Source: Roseomonas sp. KE2513 (GTDB lineage Bacteria; Pseudomonadota; Alphaproteobacteria; Acetobacterales; Acetobacteraceae). From it: a stretch of DNA of 64,000 nt. Made by a program: the position numbers and the translations under genes. The notes below the pieces were generated by a model. It was not told the origin of the DNA, made no database searches, and worked only from the letters and a program-made list of their open reading frames with translations. Location: positions 1 to 64,000 of the forward strand of contig NZ_RCVR01000023.1 of NCBI RefSeq assembly GCF_016107305.1. The letters are read 5' to 3'. Each line of letters opens with the position of its first letter. The stretch's first letter is position 1. Below, one piece after another: positions 15,168 to 24,900 of the stretch.

Positions 15168-16448
15168 TTGAACAGCTTCCGCTTTCTCCACGCCGCCGAC
15201 CTCCATCTCGACAGCCCGTTGCGCGGGCTCGGTGCCGACGCCCCGGCCGCCCGCATCCGCCGCGCGACGCGGGAAGCGCTGGACAACCTTGTGGACCTCG
15301 CCATCGCGGAGGAAGTGAACTTCGTGGTGGTCGCTGGCGACCTTTATGATGGTGACTGGCCTGATTTCCGGACGGGGCAGACCCTCGTCGCGGCCTTCGG
15401 GCGGCTGACGCGCGCGGGCATCCGGGTGGTCGCGATCCGTGGCAACCACGATGCGGAAAGCGTGCTGACGCGCACCCTGCGCCTGCCGGACGGCGCCACC
15501 CTGCTGCGCGCGGACAGGCCGGACACGCTGGAATGGCCGGACCTCGCGGTTGTCCTGCACGGGCAGAGCTTCGAGACGCGGGAGGTGCAGAGTAACCTGG
15601 CCCAGGCCTATCCCGGGCCCGTCGCGAACCGCTTCAACATCGGCCTGCTGCACACGGCGGCAACCGGACGGCCGGGCCACGCCTCCTACGCCCCCTGTAC
15701 GGTCGAGCAACTGGCGGCACATGGCTACGACTACTGGGCGCTCGGCCATATCCACGCGCGGGAGGAGGTGCTGCGCGAACCCTGGATCGTCTATCCCGGC
15801 AACCTCCAGGGGCGGCACGTAAACGAGCCCGGCAGCAAGGGGGCGAGCCTCGTCACCGTGCGGCACGGCCGCGTGGTAGCGGTCGAGCACCGGCCGCTCG
15901 ACGTGGTCCGCTGGGGCGTGGTGGTGGTGGACTGCGAGGGCGCGGCCGACGAGGAGGCCGTGCTGGAGCGCTGCCGCCGCGCCATCGGCGCCGCCCTGGA
16001 CGCGGCCGAGGGCCGGTTCCTTGCCCTGCGGGTTCGGCTGGAAGGCCCCTGCCCCGCCCATGCCGCCCTTGCCCGCGACCCCGCGTCGCTGCGCCAGAAG
16101 GTGATTGCCGCAGGGCTGGAGGTGGCGGAGGCCGGCAGCTTCTGGCTGCAGGAGGTGCGGACGGCGACGCGCGCCATGCTCGACCTCGACGCCCTCCGCG
16201 CGAGGGACGACGCGGTCGGGCGCCTCGTCGGCGCAATCGAGGCGCTGGCAGCCGACCCCTCGGCGGCCGCGGCGCCAGTGGCCGCGGCGCAGGCCTATGC
16301 GAGCCACATGCTCGGACGTGGCGCGGTGCGGCTGAGCCAGGCGCTGGGCCCGGACCATCCGGCAGTGCTGGCGGCGGAAGGAAGGCTGCCGCCAGAGCTG
16401 CTCCAGCGGGCGCGCGACCTGCTGCTCGCGCGGCTGGCCCAGAGCTGA
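15168..16448 (+). CDS. SbcD/YhaO-like metallophosphoesterase (DNA repair nuclease subunit)
   Basis: Calcineurin-like phosphoesterase of 426 residues. All metal-binding motifs are visible: DLH near residues 11-13, GDLYD, GNHD and GHIH. This is the Mre11/SbcD arrangement, and the partner downstream is a SMC-like ATPase, so the pair probably forms a DNA end-processing complex. The start is TTG: the family's first strand (FRFLHAADLHLDSPL) begins at residue 4, and an in-frame stop at 15159-15161 excludes any earlier start. The ribosome site is weak (AGGA, 14 bases away). The stop is 10 bases before the ATPase ATG. Confidence 0.85.
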   Translation: MNSFRFLHAADLHLDSPLRGLGADAPAARIRRATREALDNLVDLAIAEEVNFVVVAGDLYDGDWPDFRTGQTLVAAFGRLTRAGIRVVAIRGNHDAESVLTRTLRLPDGATLLRADRPDTLEWPDLAVVLHGQSFETREVQSNLAQAYPGPVANRFNIGLLHTAATGRPGHASYAPCTVEQLAAHGYDYWALGHIHAREEVLREPWIVYPGNLQGRHVNEPGSKGASLVTVRHGRVVAVEHRPLDVVRWGVVVVDCEGAADEEAVLERCRRAIGAALDAAEGRFLALRVRLEGPCPAHAALARDPASLRQKVIAAGLEVAEAGSFWLQEVRTATRAMLDLDALRARDDAVGRLVGAIEALAADPSAAAAPVAAAQAYASHMLGRGAVRLSQALGPDHPAVLAAEGRLPPELLQRARDLLLARLAQS

Positions 16449-16458
16449 GGTGAGCGCC

Positions 16459-19400
16459 ATGCGACTGACGAGCCTGACGCTCACCCGCTACGGCAGCTTC
16501 GCCGGCACTCGCCTCGACTTCGACCCGGCGCCAGGCCGCATCAACCTCGTGCTGGCGCCGAACGGGGCGGGCAAGTCCGTGCTCCGCCACGCCTTCGGGG
16601 AGTTGCTCTTCGGCATCGGCGGGCAGACGCCTATGGGCTTCCGGCACGGCTATGGGGGAATGCAGCTCGCCGCCACGGGGATCGGGCCGGATGGCGAGCC
16701 CTTCGCCTTCAACCGTCGCAAGGGATTGAAGAACACGCTCACTGGCGCGGACGACGCGCCGCTCGATACGGCCTGGATGGAGCGGCTGCTCGGCCGGGCG
16801 GACGCGAAGCTTCTCGCCCAGCTTTTCGCCCTCGACACGGAGCGGCTCCGCCAGGGGGGACGGGACCTGCTCATCTCCGGCGGCGCGCTGGCGGATGCGC
16901 TGCTTGCGGCGGCGGGCGGGGTGCGGGAGGCCTCGGCGCTCCGGCGCAGCCTGGAGGAGGAGCGCGACCGGCTCGCGCCCACCCGCAAGACCGCTCAGCG
17001 GCCTTTCTACCTCGCGCTCGATCGCTGGTCGGAAAGCCGGCGGCAGCTCAACGGCAGCCTCGTGCGCCCGCAGCAATGGGAGGAGCGCGAGCGCGCCCTG
17101 CGCGAGGCCGTGGCGCGGCGGGATGAGGCCAATCGCCAAGCCGCCGAAGCGGCATCGCAGCTGCGCCGGCTGGAGCGAGTCCGCCGCGTCCGCCCGATGC
17201 TGGCTCGCCACGATACCGCCCGCCTCTGGCTGGCCGGGAGTCCCGAAGCGCCGCGCCTGCCGACGGCCCTTGGCGAGCGCTTGCCTGAGGCGCGCGGCGC
17301 GGTCGCGCGGGCGGCGCACGCGCTGGAAGCGGGGTGCACCTTCCTCGCACGGCTCGACGCCGATCTCGCGGCGATCGTGACCGATGACGGCCTGATCGCG
17401 CAGGGGCCGGCGCTGGAAGCGCTCGCCGAGGTGGCTGCGCTGGCCTCGCGGGCGCGGGAGGAGCTGCCGGAGGCCGAGGCCGCGCTCATGGCGCTGCGCG
17501 CGCGGGTGTCAGCGCTGGCCGGGGCGCTCGGCGGCAACGACGCGGATCCTTCGGTGCTGGTCCCTTCCCCCGCCCTCGCCATGGCGCTGCGGCGGCTGGC
17601 AGCGGAACGGGCCGCGGCCGCCAACGCCTCGGCCAGCCTGCCGCGCCGTCTGGCGGAGGGCAGCGCGAGGCTGGAGGAGGCAGAACGGGCGCTTGCCGCG
17701 CTGCCGCCGTCCGAGGATGCCGAGCGGATCGAAGCGCTGCTCCGGGACATCCGGCGGGAGGGAGATCCCGCCGCGCGGATCGCCATTGCGCGACGCGGGC
17801 TGGCGGAGGCGGAGGCGCAGCTCGGCGCGGCCCTCGCGCGCCTTCCCGCCGCGCCGGATGCCAACCCGTCTGTTTCCTTGCCGGCGCTCGAGCGGCTCTG
17901 GGCCTCTCTGGATGCGGCAGGATTGGCACTCGGCCGAAAGGCGGAGGCGGTTGGCCGCGCAGAGGCGGCGCTGGCTGCCGCGCGTGAGGAACGGGTCGCG
18001 CTTGAGGCCGCGGGTGCGCCCCCGACCTGGGCCGCCTTGGCCGAGGCCCGCGCGCGCCGCGAGGCCGGCTGGGACCTCGTCTTCCGCCGCCTCCTCGGTG
18101 AAGGGCGGGAGGAGGAGGAGCGCGCCTATAGCAGCGGTCGCCCGCTACCGCTGGCCTATGCGGACGCTGTGGCCGGGGCCGACCGGCTTGCCGATGCAAG
18201 GCTCGCCGATGCGGAACGGGCAGCGCGCGCGGAGGCGCTGCTGCGGGTGGTGGCAGAAGGCGAGGCGGAACTCGCAGTCCTCGAAGCCGCCCGCTCCGCG
18301 GCCCGGTCGGAGCGCGGGGCGGCCCGCGCAGCCTGGGCCGAGGCGATCCACCCGCTCGGCCTCGATGCCGGCGCCACGCTCGCCGAGGCGCAGCGGGCGC
18401 TCGCGGCGCAGGATGAGGCGATCGCGCTTCGCGAAGCCGTTGCGGCCGCAGCGGCGGCCCTCGCGGAGACGGAGGAGCGGGCCAGCGCGGAGGCGGCACG
18501 GCTGGCGGCGATGCTCGGCAAGCCGGCGTCGCTCGGCCTCCCTGCCCTTCTCGACGGGGCAGAGGAAACGGTCCGGCGGCTGCGCGCGACAGAGGGGGAG
18601 CGTCAGCGTGCCCAGGCCGCCGCCGGCGCCGCCCGCGACGAACTCCGCCGTATCGCCGGGGAGCGCGCGGCGGCGTCCGAGGCCGAGGCGCGGTGGCGAG
18701 AGGGATGGGAGGCCGCGCTCGGCCGTTTGGGCGAGGCGCCGGACCTCACCCCGGAGGCGATAGCCGAACGGCTCGCCTTGCGCGAGGAGTTGGGCGAGGC
18801 TCTGCGCGAAAAGGCGCGGATCAAGGCCGAGGCCGAAGCGGCACGGGCAGCGCTGGACCGCTTCGAAGGCGGGTATGCCGCGCTTTGCGAGACGCTCGGC
18901 CTACAACCTGACCCGAACTCGGCCGCCGGGCTACGCGCGCTGGGCCAGCGACACCGGGCAGAGGCGGCGCGGGCGGAGACCCGCACAGCACTGCTCGGGC
19001 AGCGGGAGACCCATTCGGCGGGACTGCGGAGTCAGGAGGCGGCGCTGGTCACGGCGGAGGCCGCGCTGCGCGACGTGATTGCGGCGGCGGGAGCCACGAC
19101 AGCGGAGGAGGCCGAGCGCCGAATCCTTCTCGGCGCAGAGCGCTTCCGGCAGGAGGCGCTGCTGGCTGCGGCCGAGGCCGAGCTGATTGAGGCCGGAGAC
19201 GGCCTGCCGATCGACGTGCTCCGCGCCGAAGCGGCGGATGTGCCGCCCGAGGGGGTCGACGCGGCGCTCGAGGAAGCGCAGGCGGCCCAGCGCCGCCACG
19301 CGGAGGAGGCCCAGGCGGCGGTGGCCGCCGCGACGGCGCTGGACCTCGAGATGCGACATCTCGCCGGCGACGACGTGGCGGTACGCGCGGCCGCCGAGGA

Positions 19401-19938
19401 GGCCGCGGCCGCGAGCCTTCTCGGCCAGACGCTGGACGACGCGCTGCTGATGCATGTGGCGGCCGGGCTGCTCGAGGCGGCGCTGGGCGTCGTGCAGCAG
19501 GGCACGGACGACGCGCTGCTGCGCCGGATCGGCGCCGCCTTCGCCACGGTGACCAATGGCGACTACACCGGCGTGCAATCCCAGGAGGACGAGCGCGGCA
19601 CGGCGCGGCTGACGCTGCGTTCGCGCGACTTCCCGGAGGAAGCGACGCCCGTCGAAGGCCTGTCGGAGGGCACGCGGGACGGGCTCTTCCTCGCGCTGCG
19701 GCTGGTGGCGATTGAGGACCACGCCGCAGGCGGCACGGTGCTCCCCTTCCTTGGCGACGACATCCTGCAGAGCTTCGACGACCGACGTGCGGCGGCCGCC
19801 TTCCGCGCGCTTCTCGCGCTCAGCCACACGGCGCAGGTGATCCTCTTGAGCCACCACGAGCACCTGCTGCCGGTGCTGCGGGCGGCCCTGCCGGAGGGGG
19901 CCTGCCACGTGCAGCGCCTGGACGCCGCGCCGGCCTGA
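16459..19938 (+). CDS. SbcC/YhaN-like AAA ATPase with long coiled coil
   Basis: SMC-type ATPase of 1159 residues. Walker A is APNGAGKS (33-40). The middle 800 residues are Ala/Glu/Arg-rich heptad coiled coil. The C-terminal lobe has a signature-like LSEGTRDGLFLALRL (about 1066-1080) and Walker B VLPFLGDD (about 1093-1100). It should act with the upstream nuclease in DNA double-strand-end repair, by analogy with SbcCD/Rad50-Mre11. ATG 16459 is preferred over GTG 16450 because GAGG lies 8 bases upstream of it. Its length and missing zinc hook place it closer to YhaN than to SbcC. Confidence 0.85.
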   Translation: MRLTSLTLTRYGSFAGTRLDFDPAPGRINLVLAPNGAGKSVLRHAFGELLFGIGGQTPMGFRHGYGGMQLAATGIGPDGEPFAFNRRKGLKNTLTGADDAPLDTAWMERLLGRADAKLLAQLFALDTERLRQGGRDLLISGGALADALLAAAGGVREASALRRSLEEERDRLAPTRKTAQRPFYLALDRWSESRRQLNGSLVRPQQWEERERALREAVARRDEANRQAAEAASQLRRLERVRRVRPMLARHDTARLWLAGSPEAPRLPTALGERLPEARGAVARAAHALEAGCTFLARLDADLAAIVTDDGLIAQGPALEALAEVAALASRAREELPEAEAALMALRARVSALAGALGGNDADPSVLVPSPALAMALRRLAAERAAAANASASLPRRLAEGSARLEEAERALAALPPSEDAERIEALLRDIRREGDPAARIAIARRGLAEAEAQLGAALARLPAAPDANPSVSLPALERLWASLDAAGLALGRKAEAVGRAEAALAAAREERVALEAAGAPPTWAALAEARARREAGWDLVFRRLLGEGREEEERAYSSGRPLPLAYADAVAGADRLADARLADAERAARAEALLRVVAEGEAELAVLEAARSAARSERGAARAAWAEAIHPLGLDAGATLAEAQRALAAQDEAIALREAVAAAAAALAETEERASAEAARLAAMLGKPASLGLPALLDGAEETVRRLRATEGERQRAQAAAGAARDELRRIAGERAAASEAEARWREGWEAALGRLGEAPDLTPEAIAERLALREELGEALREKARIKAEAEAARAALDRFEGGYAALCETLGLQPDPNSAAGLRALGQRHRAEAARAETRTALLGQRETHSAGLRSQEAALVTAEAALRDVIAAAGATTAEEAERRILLGAERFRQEALLAAAEAELIEAGDGLPIDVLRAEAADVPPEGVDAALEEAQAAQRRHAEEAQAAVAAATALDLEMRHLAGDDVAVRAAAEEAAAASLLGQTLDDALLMHVAAGLLEAALGVVQQGTDDALLRRIGAAFATVTNGDYTGVQSQEDERGTARLTLRSRDFPEEATPVEGLSEGTRDGLFLALRLVAIEDHAAGGTVLPFLGDDILQSFDDRRAAAAFRALLALSHTAQVILLSHHEHLLPVLRAALPEGACHVQRLDAAPA

Positions 19939-19957
19939 GCGGCGCCGCCCGGCAGGG

Positions 19958-20938
19958 CTAGTCGGGCTTCACGCCCGTCGCCTCGATCACGCGCGCATAT
20001 TTCGCCACCTCCCGTCCCACGAAGCCCGTGAATTCCGCGGGCGTGGTCTCCTGCACGTCGGAGCCCTCTTGCACGAGGCGGCCGCGCATCTGCGGGTCCC
20101 GGAGGATGGTGTTCACCTCCGTGTTCAGCCGCTCGATCACGGCCGGCGGCGTGCCGGCGGGTGCGAAGAGACCGCCCCAGAGGCTGAAGTCGAAATCGGG
20201 GATGCCGCCCTCAGCCACCGTCGGCGTTTCCGGCGAGCCGGGCGTGCGGCGGGCCGTGGAAACGGCGAGGAGGCGGAGCTTCCCCTCCCGCACATGCGGC
20301 ACCGCGGCGGGCATGCCCGAGAAGAAGAAGTCCACGTGGCCACCGAGCAGGTCCGTCAGCGCGGGGCCTGCGCCGCGATAGGGCACGTGGACCATGCGCG
20401 TGCCCGTCCGCAGCGCCAGCGTCTCGGCCGCGAAATGCCCAGGGGTGCCGGTTCCGGAGGAGGCAAAGGTCATCTGCCCCGGCCGTTCCCGCGCGGCCGC
20501 GACGAGATCGGCGACCGAGCTGTAGGGCGTCGCCGCGTTCACCACGAGCGCGAGGGCCGCGTTCCCGATCAGGGCGACGGGCGCGAGGTCCCGCGCGGGG
20601 TCGTAGGGAAGGTTGGGCACGAAGCTCTTGGCGATGGCGATCTCCGGCGCCTGGCCGAGCAGCAGCGTGTAGCCATCGGGCGCGGCGCGGGCGACCGCCT
20701 GGGTGCCGATCGCGCCGGCCGCGCCGGAGCGGTTCTCCACGACGACGTTCACACCGAGCGGCGCCCGCAGGCGCTCCGCCACAAGGCGCGCGAAGAGGTC
20801 GCCTGTGCCGCCCGGCGCGTAGGAGACGACGATCTGGATCGTGCGGTTCGGCCAGGCGGTCTGCGCGAGGGCGCCCGCCGGCAGGGCGGCGAGGGTTGCG
20901 GCGCGCAGCGCGTCGCGGCGGGTCGGGCGGGCGCGCAT
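19958..20938 (-). CDS. Bug-family (tripartite tricarboxylate transporter type) substrate-binding protein
   Basis: Periplasmic binding protein of 326 residues. A Tat-like signal (TRRDALRAATLAALPAGALA) is followed by WPNRTIQIVVSYAPGGTGDLFAR, the diagnostic N-terminal block of the family. The blocks NRSGAAGAIGTQAVARAAPDG and GTPGHFAAE are also typical. Such proteins bind small carboxylates or amides and are often not linked to membrane subunits, as here. The ATG at 20938 overlaps the upstream deacetylase stop (TGATG), with GGAGGG upstream. It ends 19 bases from the convergent ATPase gene. Confidence 0.9.
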   Translation of the reverse strand: MRARPTRRDALRAATLAALPAGALAQTAWPNRTIQIVVSYAPGGTGDLFARLVAERLRAPLGVNVVVENRSGAAGAIGTQAVARAAPDGYTLLLGQAPEIAIAKSFVPNLPYDPARDLAPVALIGNAALALVVNAATPYSSVADLVAAARERPGQMTFASSGTGTPGHFAAETLALRTGTRMVHVPYRGAGPALTDLLGGHVDFFFSGMPAAVPHVREGKLRLLAVSTARRTPGSPETPTVAEGGIPDFDFSLWGGLFAPAGTPPAVIERLNTEVNTILRDPQMRGRLVQEGSDVQETTPAEFTGFVGREVAKYARVIEATGVKPD

Positions 20939-21756
20939 CACGCGGCCCTCCCCTGCCGCATGACCCATCGCGCGAGTTCGTCGTGGCGCGCGAACCAGAC
21001 CCCCTCGTGGCCGCGGATGTGCTCGATAATCTTCGCGAGCACGGCGGCCATAGGCGGGCGGCCGCCGAAATGCGCGTGGACGGTGAGGTTCAGGATCTCC
21101 GGCCTGCCGCTCGCGAGGAGGAAGTCGAAGGTGTCCCGGTAGACATCGAGGAAGTCGCGCGGGCTGCCGCGCATCACGCGGTTATCGGTGAAGTCGCTGT
21201 GCATCAGCGCGACGATCCCGCCATGCGGCGTGTCCACGATGTAGGGCAGATCGGTGTCGTTGTAGTCGCCGTGCCAGATCATTCCGGCCTCGGCCAGGAA
21301 GCCAGCGGTATGGGCGGTCGGCGTCATGCGCGGGCTGGCCCAACCGATGCAGGGCTCGCCAGTAGCCTCGGCGATGATGCCGGCACAGCGGTGGATGAGC
21401 GCGCGCTCCTCCTCAGGGTCGAGGTAGGGGAGGAAGACGTTCTGCGTGTAGGAGTGGCCGGCGATCTCGTGGCCGGCCGTGTGCAGGGCACGCACGGCCT
21501 CCGGGTAGCGCTCGACGGCGCGGGCGTTGGTGGCGACCGTCGCCTTGATCCCGGCGCGGTCCAGCATTTCGCCGAGCCGCCAGATGCCGGTGCGCCCGCC
21601 ATACTCGGCCCAGGAAATGCCCTGGCGGTCGGTCACCCCCTCGCGCAGCGCGCTCGCCATGGGGGAATAGGGTGGGGCCATGCCCTCGGGCCAAGTCTCG
21701 AACATAATGGTGACCATCACGGCCACCCGGGCGCCCTCGGGCCAGGCATCGATCAT
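20938..21756 (-). CDS. Polysaccharide deacetylase (NodB-fold) family protein
   Basis: Protein of 272 residues with a NodB-type fold. H96 and H101 in HEIAGHSY form the metal His pair. The first motif reads VTIMFETWPEG instead of the classic TFDDGP, as in PuuE/imidase-type members that open cyclic amides. No signal peptide, so it is cytoplasmic. GGAGGA sits 9 bases before the start. It is co-translated with a Bug binding protein, which suggests uptake and hydrolysis of a small amide or imide rather than polysaccharide work; this is inference. Confidence 0.82.
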   Translation of the reverse strand: MIDAWPEGARVAVMVTIMFETWPEGMAPPYSPMASALREGVTDRQGISWAEYGGRTGIWRLGEMLDRAGIKATVATNARAVERYPEAVRALHTAGHEIAGHSYTQNVFLPYLDPEEERALIHRCAGIIAEATGEPCIGWASPRMTPTAHTAGFLAEAGMIWHGDYNDTDLPYIVDTPHGGIVALMHSDFTDNRVMRGSPRDFLDVYRDTFDFLLASGRPEILNLTVHAHFGGRPPMAAVLAKIIEHIRGHEGVWFARHDELARWVMRQGRAA

Positions 21757-21934
21757 CCGCTCGCTTCCTCCGGGGCATCGGGCCCCTTGCCGGCCTTGCC
21801 CGGCCGGTCATGCCGGGATGATGCGGCCGGTGGGGCGGGACGGCAACGGCAGGCTTCCGGAGGTGGCGGCTCGCCTGCCGCCGCCCGCCCGCCCGCTGCG
21901 TTGCCCTCATGGGAACGATGAGGGGAAGTACGGC

Positions 21935-24900
21935 GTGACACTGGTGGCCGAACCGGAGGGGCTGCTCGCGGCCCGGCTCGTGGAGCTGGCGGCGGAGGGG
22001 GGCGGCGCCATCCATGTCGCGCGCAGCGAGGCGCGGGCCGCACGGCTTGCGGCCGCGGCACGCGCCCTGGCCCCCTCGCTCCGCGTGGTCCTCCTGCCTG
22101 CCTGGGACTGCCTGCCCTATGACCGGACGTCCCCCTCCCGTTCCGTGATGGGGCAGCGGATGGCGGCGGTCCACGCCCTTGCAGCCGGGGACGGGGCTCG
22201 AGCCCTGGTGATCGCGAGCGTCGATGCCGTGACCCAGCTGCTCCCGGCGCGGGAGGCTTGGGCGGGCCTTTCCTTCCGCGCCGGCGAGGCACTGGACCCC
22301 GCGCTCGCCGAAGCCGCGCTCGAGCGCCTAGGCTACGTCCTGGACGAGCGGGTGGACGAGCCGGGCGAGGCGGCGCTGCACGGCGCCGTCCTCGACGTCT
22401 ATCCCGCCGGTGAGGGCGCCCTTCCCTGCCGGATCGAGCATGAGGAGGGGCGCGTCACCTCCATCCGCCACTACGACCCGATCACCCAGCGCAGCCAGGA
22501 GGAGACGGAGGCGGTGACGCTGGGCCCCGCCTCGGAGGTCGTGCTGCCCGAGGGCGCGGAGGAGCGCCACAGTCAGGGCATGGAGCACGGCTTGGCCGAT
22601 TTTTGTCCCCGGCTGGTGACAGCTTTCGATCTGCTGCCCGGCGCGCCCGTCGTACTCGACCCAGAGGTGGAGGAGCTGCGCCCGCAGCGCGCGGCGGAGG
22701 TGGCGGACGCCTTCCGCTCCCGGCTCGCGCTCCTGCCGCCTGGCGAGGAAACTCGCCCGGTCTCGGAACCCGCCCGGCTCTACCTCGACGATGCTGCCTG
22801 GGCCGCGGCCATATCCGGGCGGAAGGTCCTGTCCCTGGAGCCGCCGCCGGAGGAGGCGGAGGGAAGCGCGCCGCGCTTCATCGGCACCCGCGACCCCGAG
22901 GAAGCCTTCCTCGACTTCCTGGAGGAGCGTCGCGAGGCGGGGCAGCGCGTGGCGTTGGCCGGGCGCAGCACCCGCCGCACGCGCGCCCTTCTCCGGCTCG
23001 TCGCGCAGCGGCTGAACCTGCGGGCGGAACCGCTGGCGGGCTGGAGTGCCCTGCGGGATGCGCCGGCCGGCACCTTCGGCGTGCTGGACGGCCTGCTGGA
23101 AGCGGGCTTCGAGGCCGATGGCGCCGTGGTCGTCGCGCCCGGCGATGTACGGCCGCCCGCCGCCCATGGGAGCGACGCGGAGCGGCAGCGGATTCTCGCG
23201 CTCGCCGATCCCGGCCTGCAGCCGGGCGACGCGGTGATCCATCTCGACCACGGCCTCGGCGCGCTGCGCGGGGTGGAGGCGGTGACGGTCGGGGAGACGA
23301 CGCTCGACTGCCTGCGGCTCGACTACGCGGGCGGCGCGACACAGCTCGTACCCCTGGACGAGATGGACCGCATCTGGCGCTACGGCGCGGAGGCCGAGGG
23401 TGTGACGCTCGACCGGCTCGGGGGCGAGAGCTGGCCGAAGCGGCGAGCGGAGGTGGAGGCGCAGGTGGCCGCGAGCGCGGAGGCGCTGGTCAGCATGGCG
23501 CGCGAGGCCGAGGCGCGCAGCGCTCCCGTGCTGCGGCGGCGCGGCGGCGCCTATGACCGCTTCGTCGCCCGCTTTCCCTTCGCGCTGACCACCGACCAGG
23601 CGGAGGCGATCGACGCCGTGCTGGCGGACCTCGCCTCCGGGCGCCCGATGGACCGGCTTGTCTGCGGCGATGTCGGCTTCGGGAAGACGGAAGTGGCCCT
23701 TCGCGCGGCGGCTGTCGCGGCGCTGGCGGGCAAGCAGGTGGCGGTGCTGGCGCCGACCACGGTGCTCGTACGCCAGCACCTGAACACCTTCCGCCGCCGC
23801 TTCGCGGGGTTGAAGACGGGCGGGCGGGCGATCCGCATCGAGCAGCTTTCGCGTTTTTCCTCCGCGGCGGAGGCGAAGGCGGTGAAAGAGGGGCTTTCAA
23901 AGGGCGAGATCGACATCGTCATCGGCACACAGGCCCTGGCGGGCAAGGGCGTGCGCTTCAAGGATCTCGGCCTCGTCGTCATTGATGAGGAGCAGCGCTT
24001 CGGCACCCGGCAGAAGGCCACCGTGCGGCGGCTGGCAGCTGAGACGCATGTCATGGCCATGACCGCGACCCCGATCCCGCGCACACTTCAATCAGCGCTC
24101 GTCGGACTGCAGGCGCTCTCTGTAATCGCGACGCCTCCGGGGCGCCGCCAGCCTATCCGCACCGTTCACATGCCGCTTGACGACGCGGTGCTGCAATCGG
24201 CGCTCGCTCGCGAGAAGCGGCGCGGTGGGCAGAGCTTCGTCGTCTGCTCGCGGATCGAGGACCTGCCGGGCATGCGCGAGAGGATCTCGGGGCTGCTGCC
24301 GGAGCTCGAGATCATCGAAGCGCACGGCGATCTGCCGGTGGAGGAAGTGGACACCGCGCTGGTCCGCTTCGCCGACGGCGAGGGCGACGTGCTGCTCTCG
24401 ACGAATATCGTGGAGACCGGGCTTGATGTGCCGCGGGCGAATACGATGATCGTGCACCGCGCGGACCGCTTCGGTCTCGGCCAGCTTCACCAGCTTCGCG
24501 GCCGGGTGGGACGCGGGCGGGTGCGGGGCACGATCATCCTCATGACCGATCCCGAGGAGCCCCCCTCCCCGCTCACCGAGAAGCGGCTGCGCGCGCTGGA
24601 GGCCTTCGACCGCGTGGGCGCCGGCTTCGCGATCAGCGCGCAGGACATGGACCTGCGCGGCGCGGGCGACCTGCTGGGGGAGAGCCAGGCCGGGCACCTC
24701 AAGCTCATCGGTCTCGACCTCTACCAGCACCTGCTCGACCGCGCGCTGCACGCGGCGCGCGGCGAGGCGGTGAAAGAAGACTGGACGCCCGCCCTCTCGA
24801 TCGCCGTCTCCGCCTGGATCCCGAAGGACTATGTGGAGGAGGAGGCAGGGCGGGTGGAATTGCACGCCCGGCTGGCGGCGATCCTGCGGCGAGGCGACGC

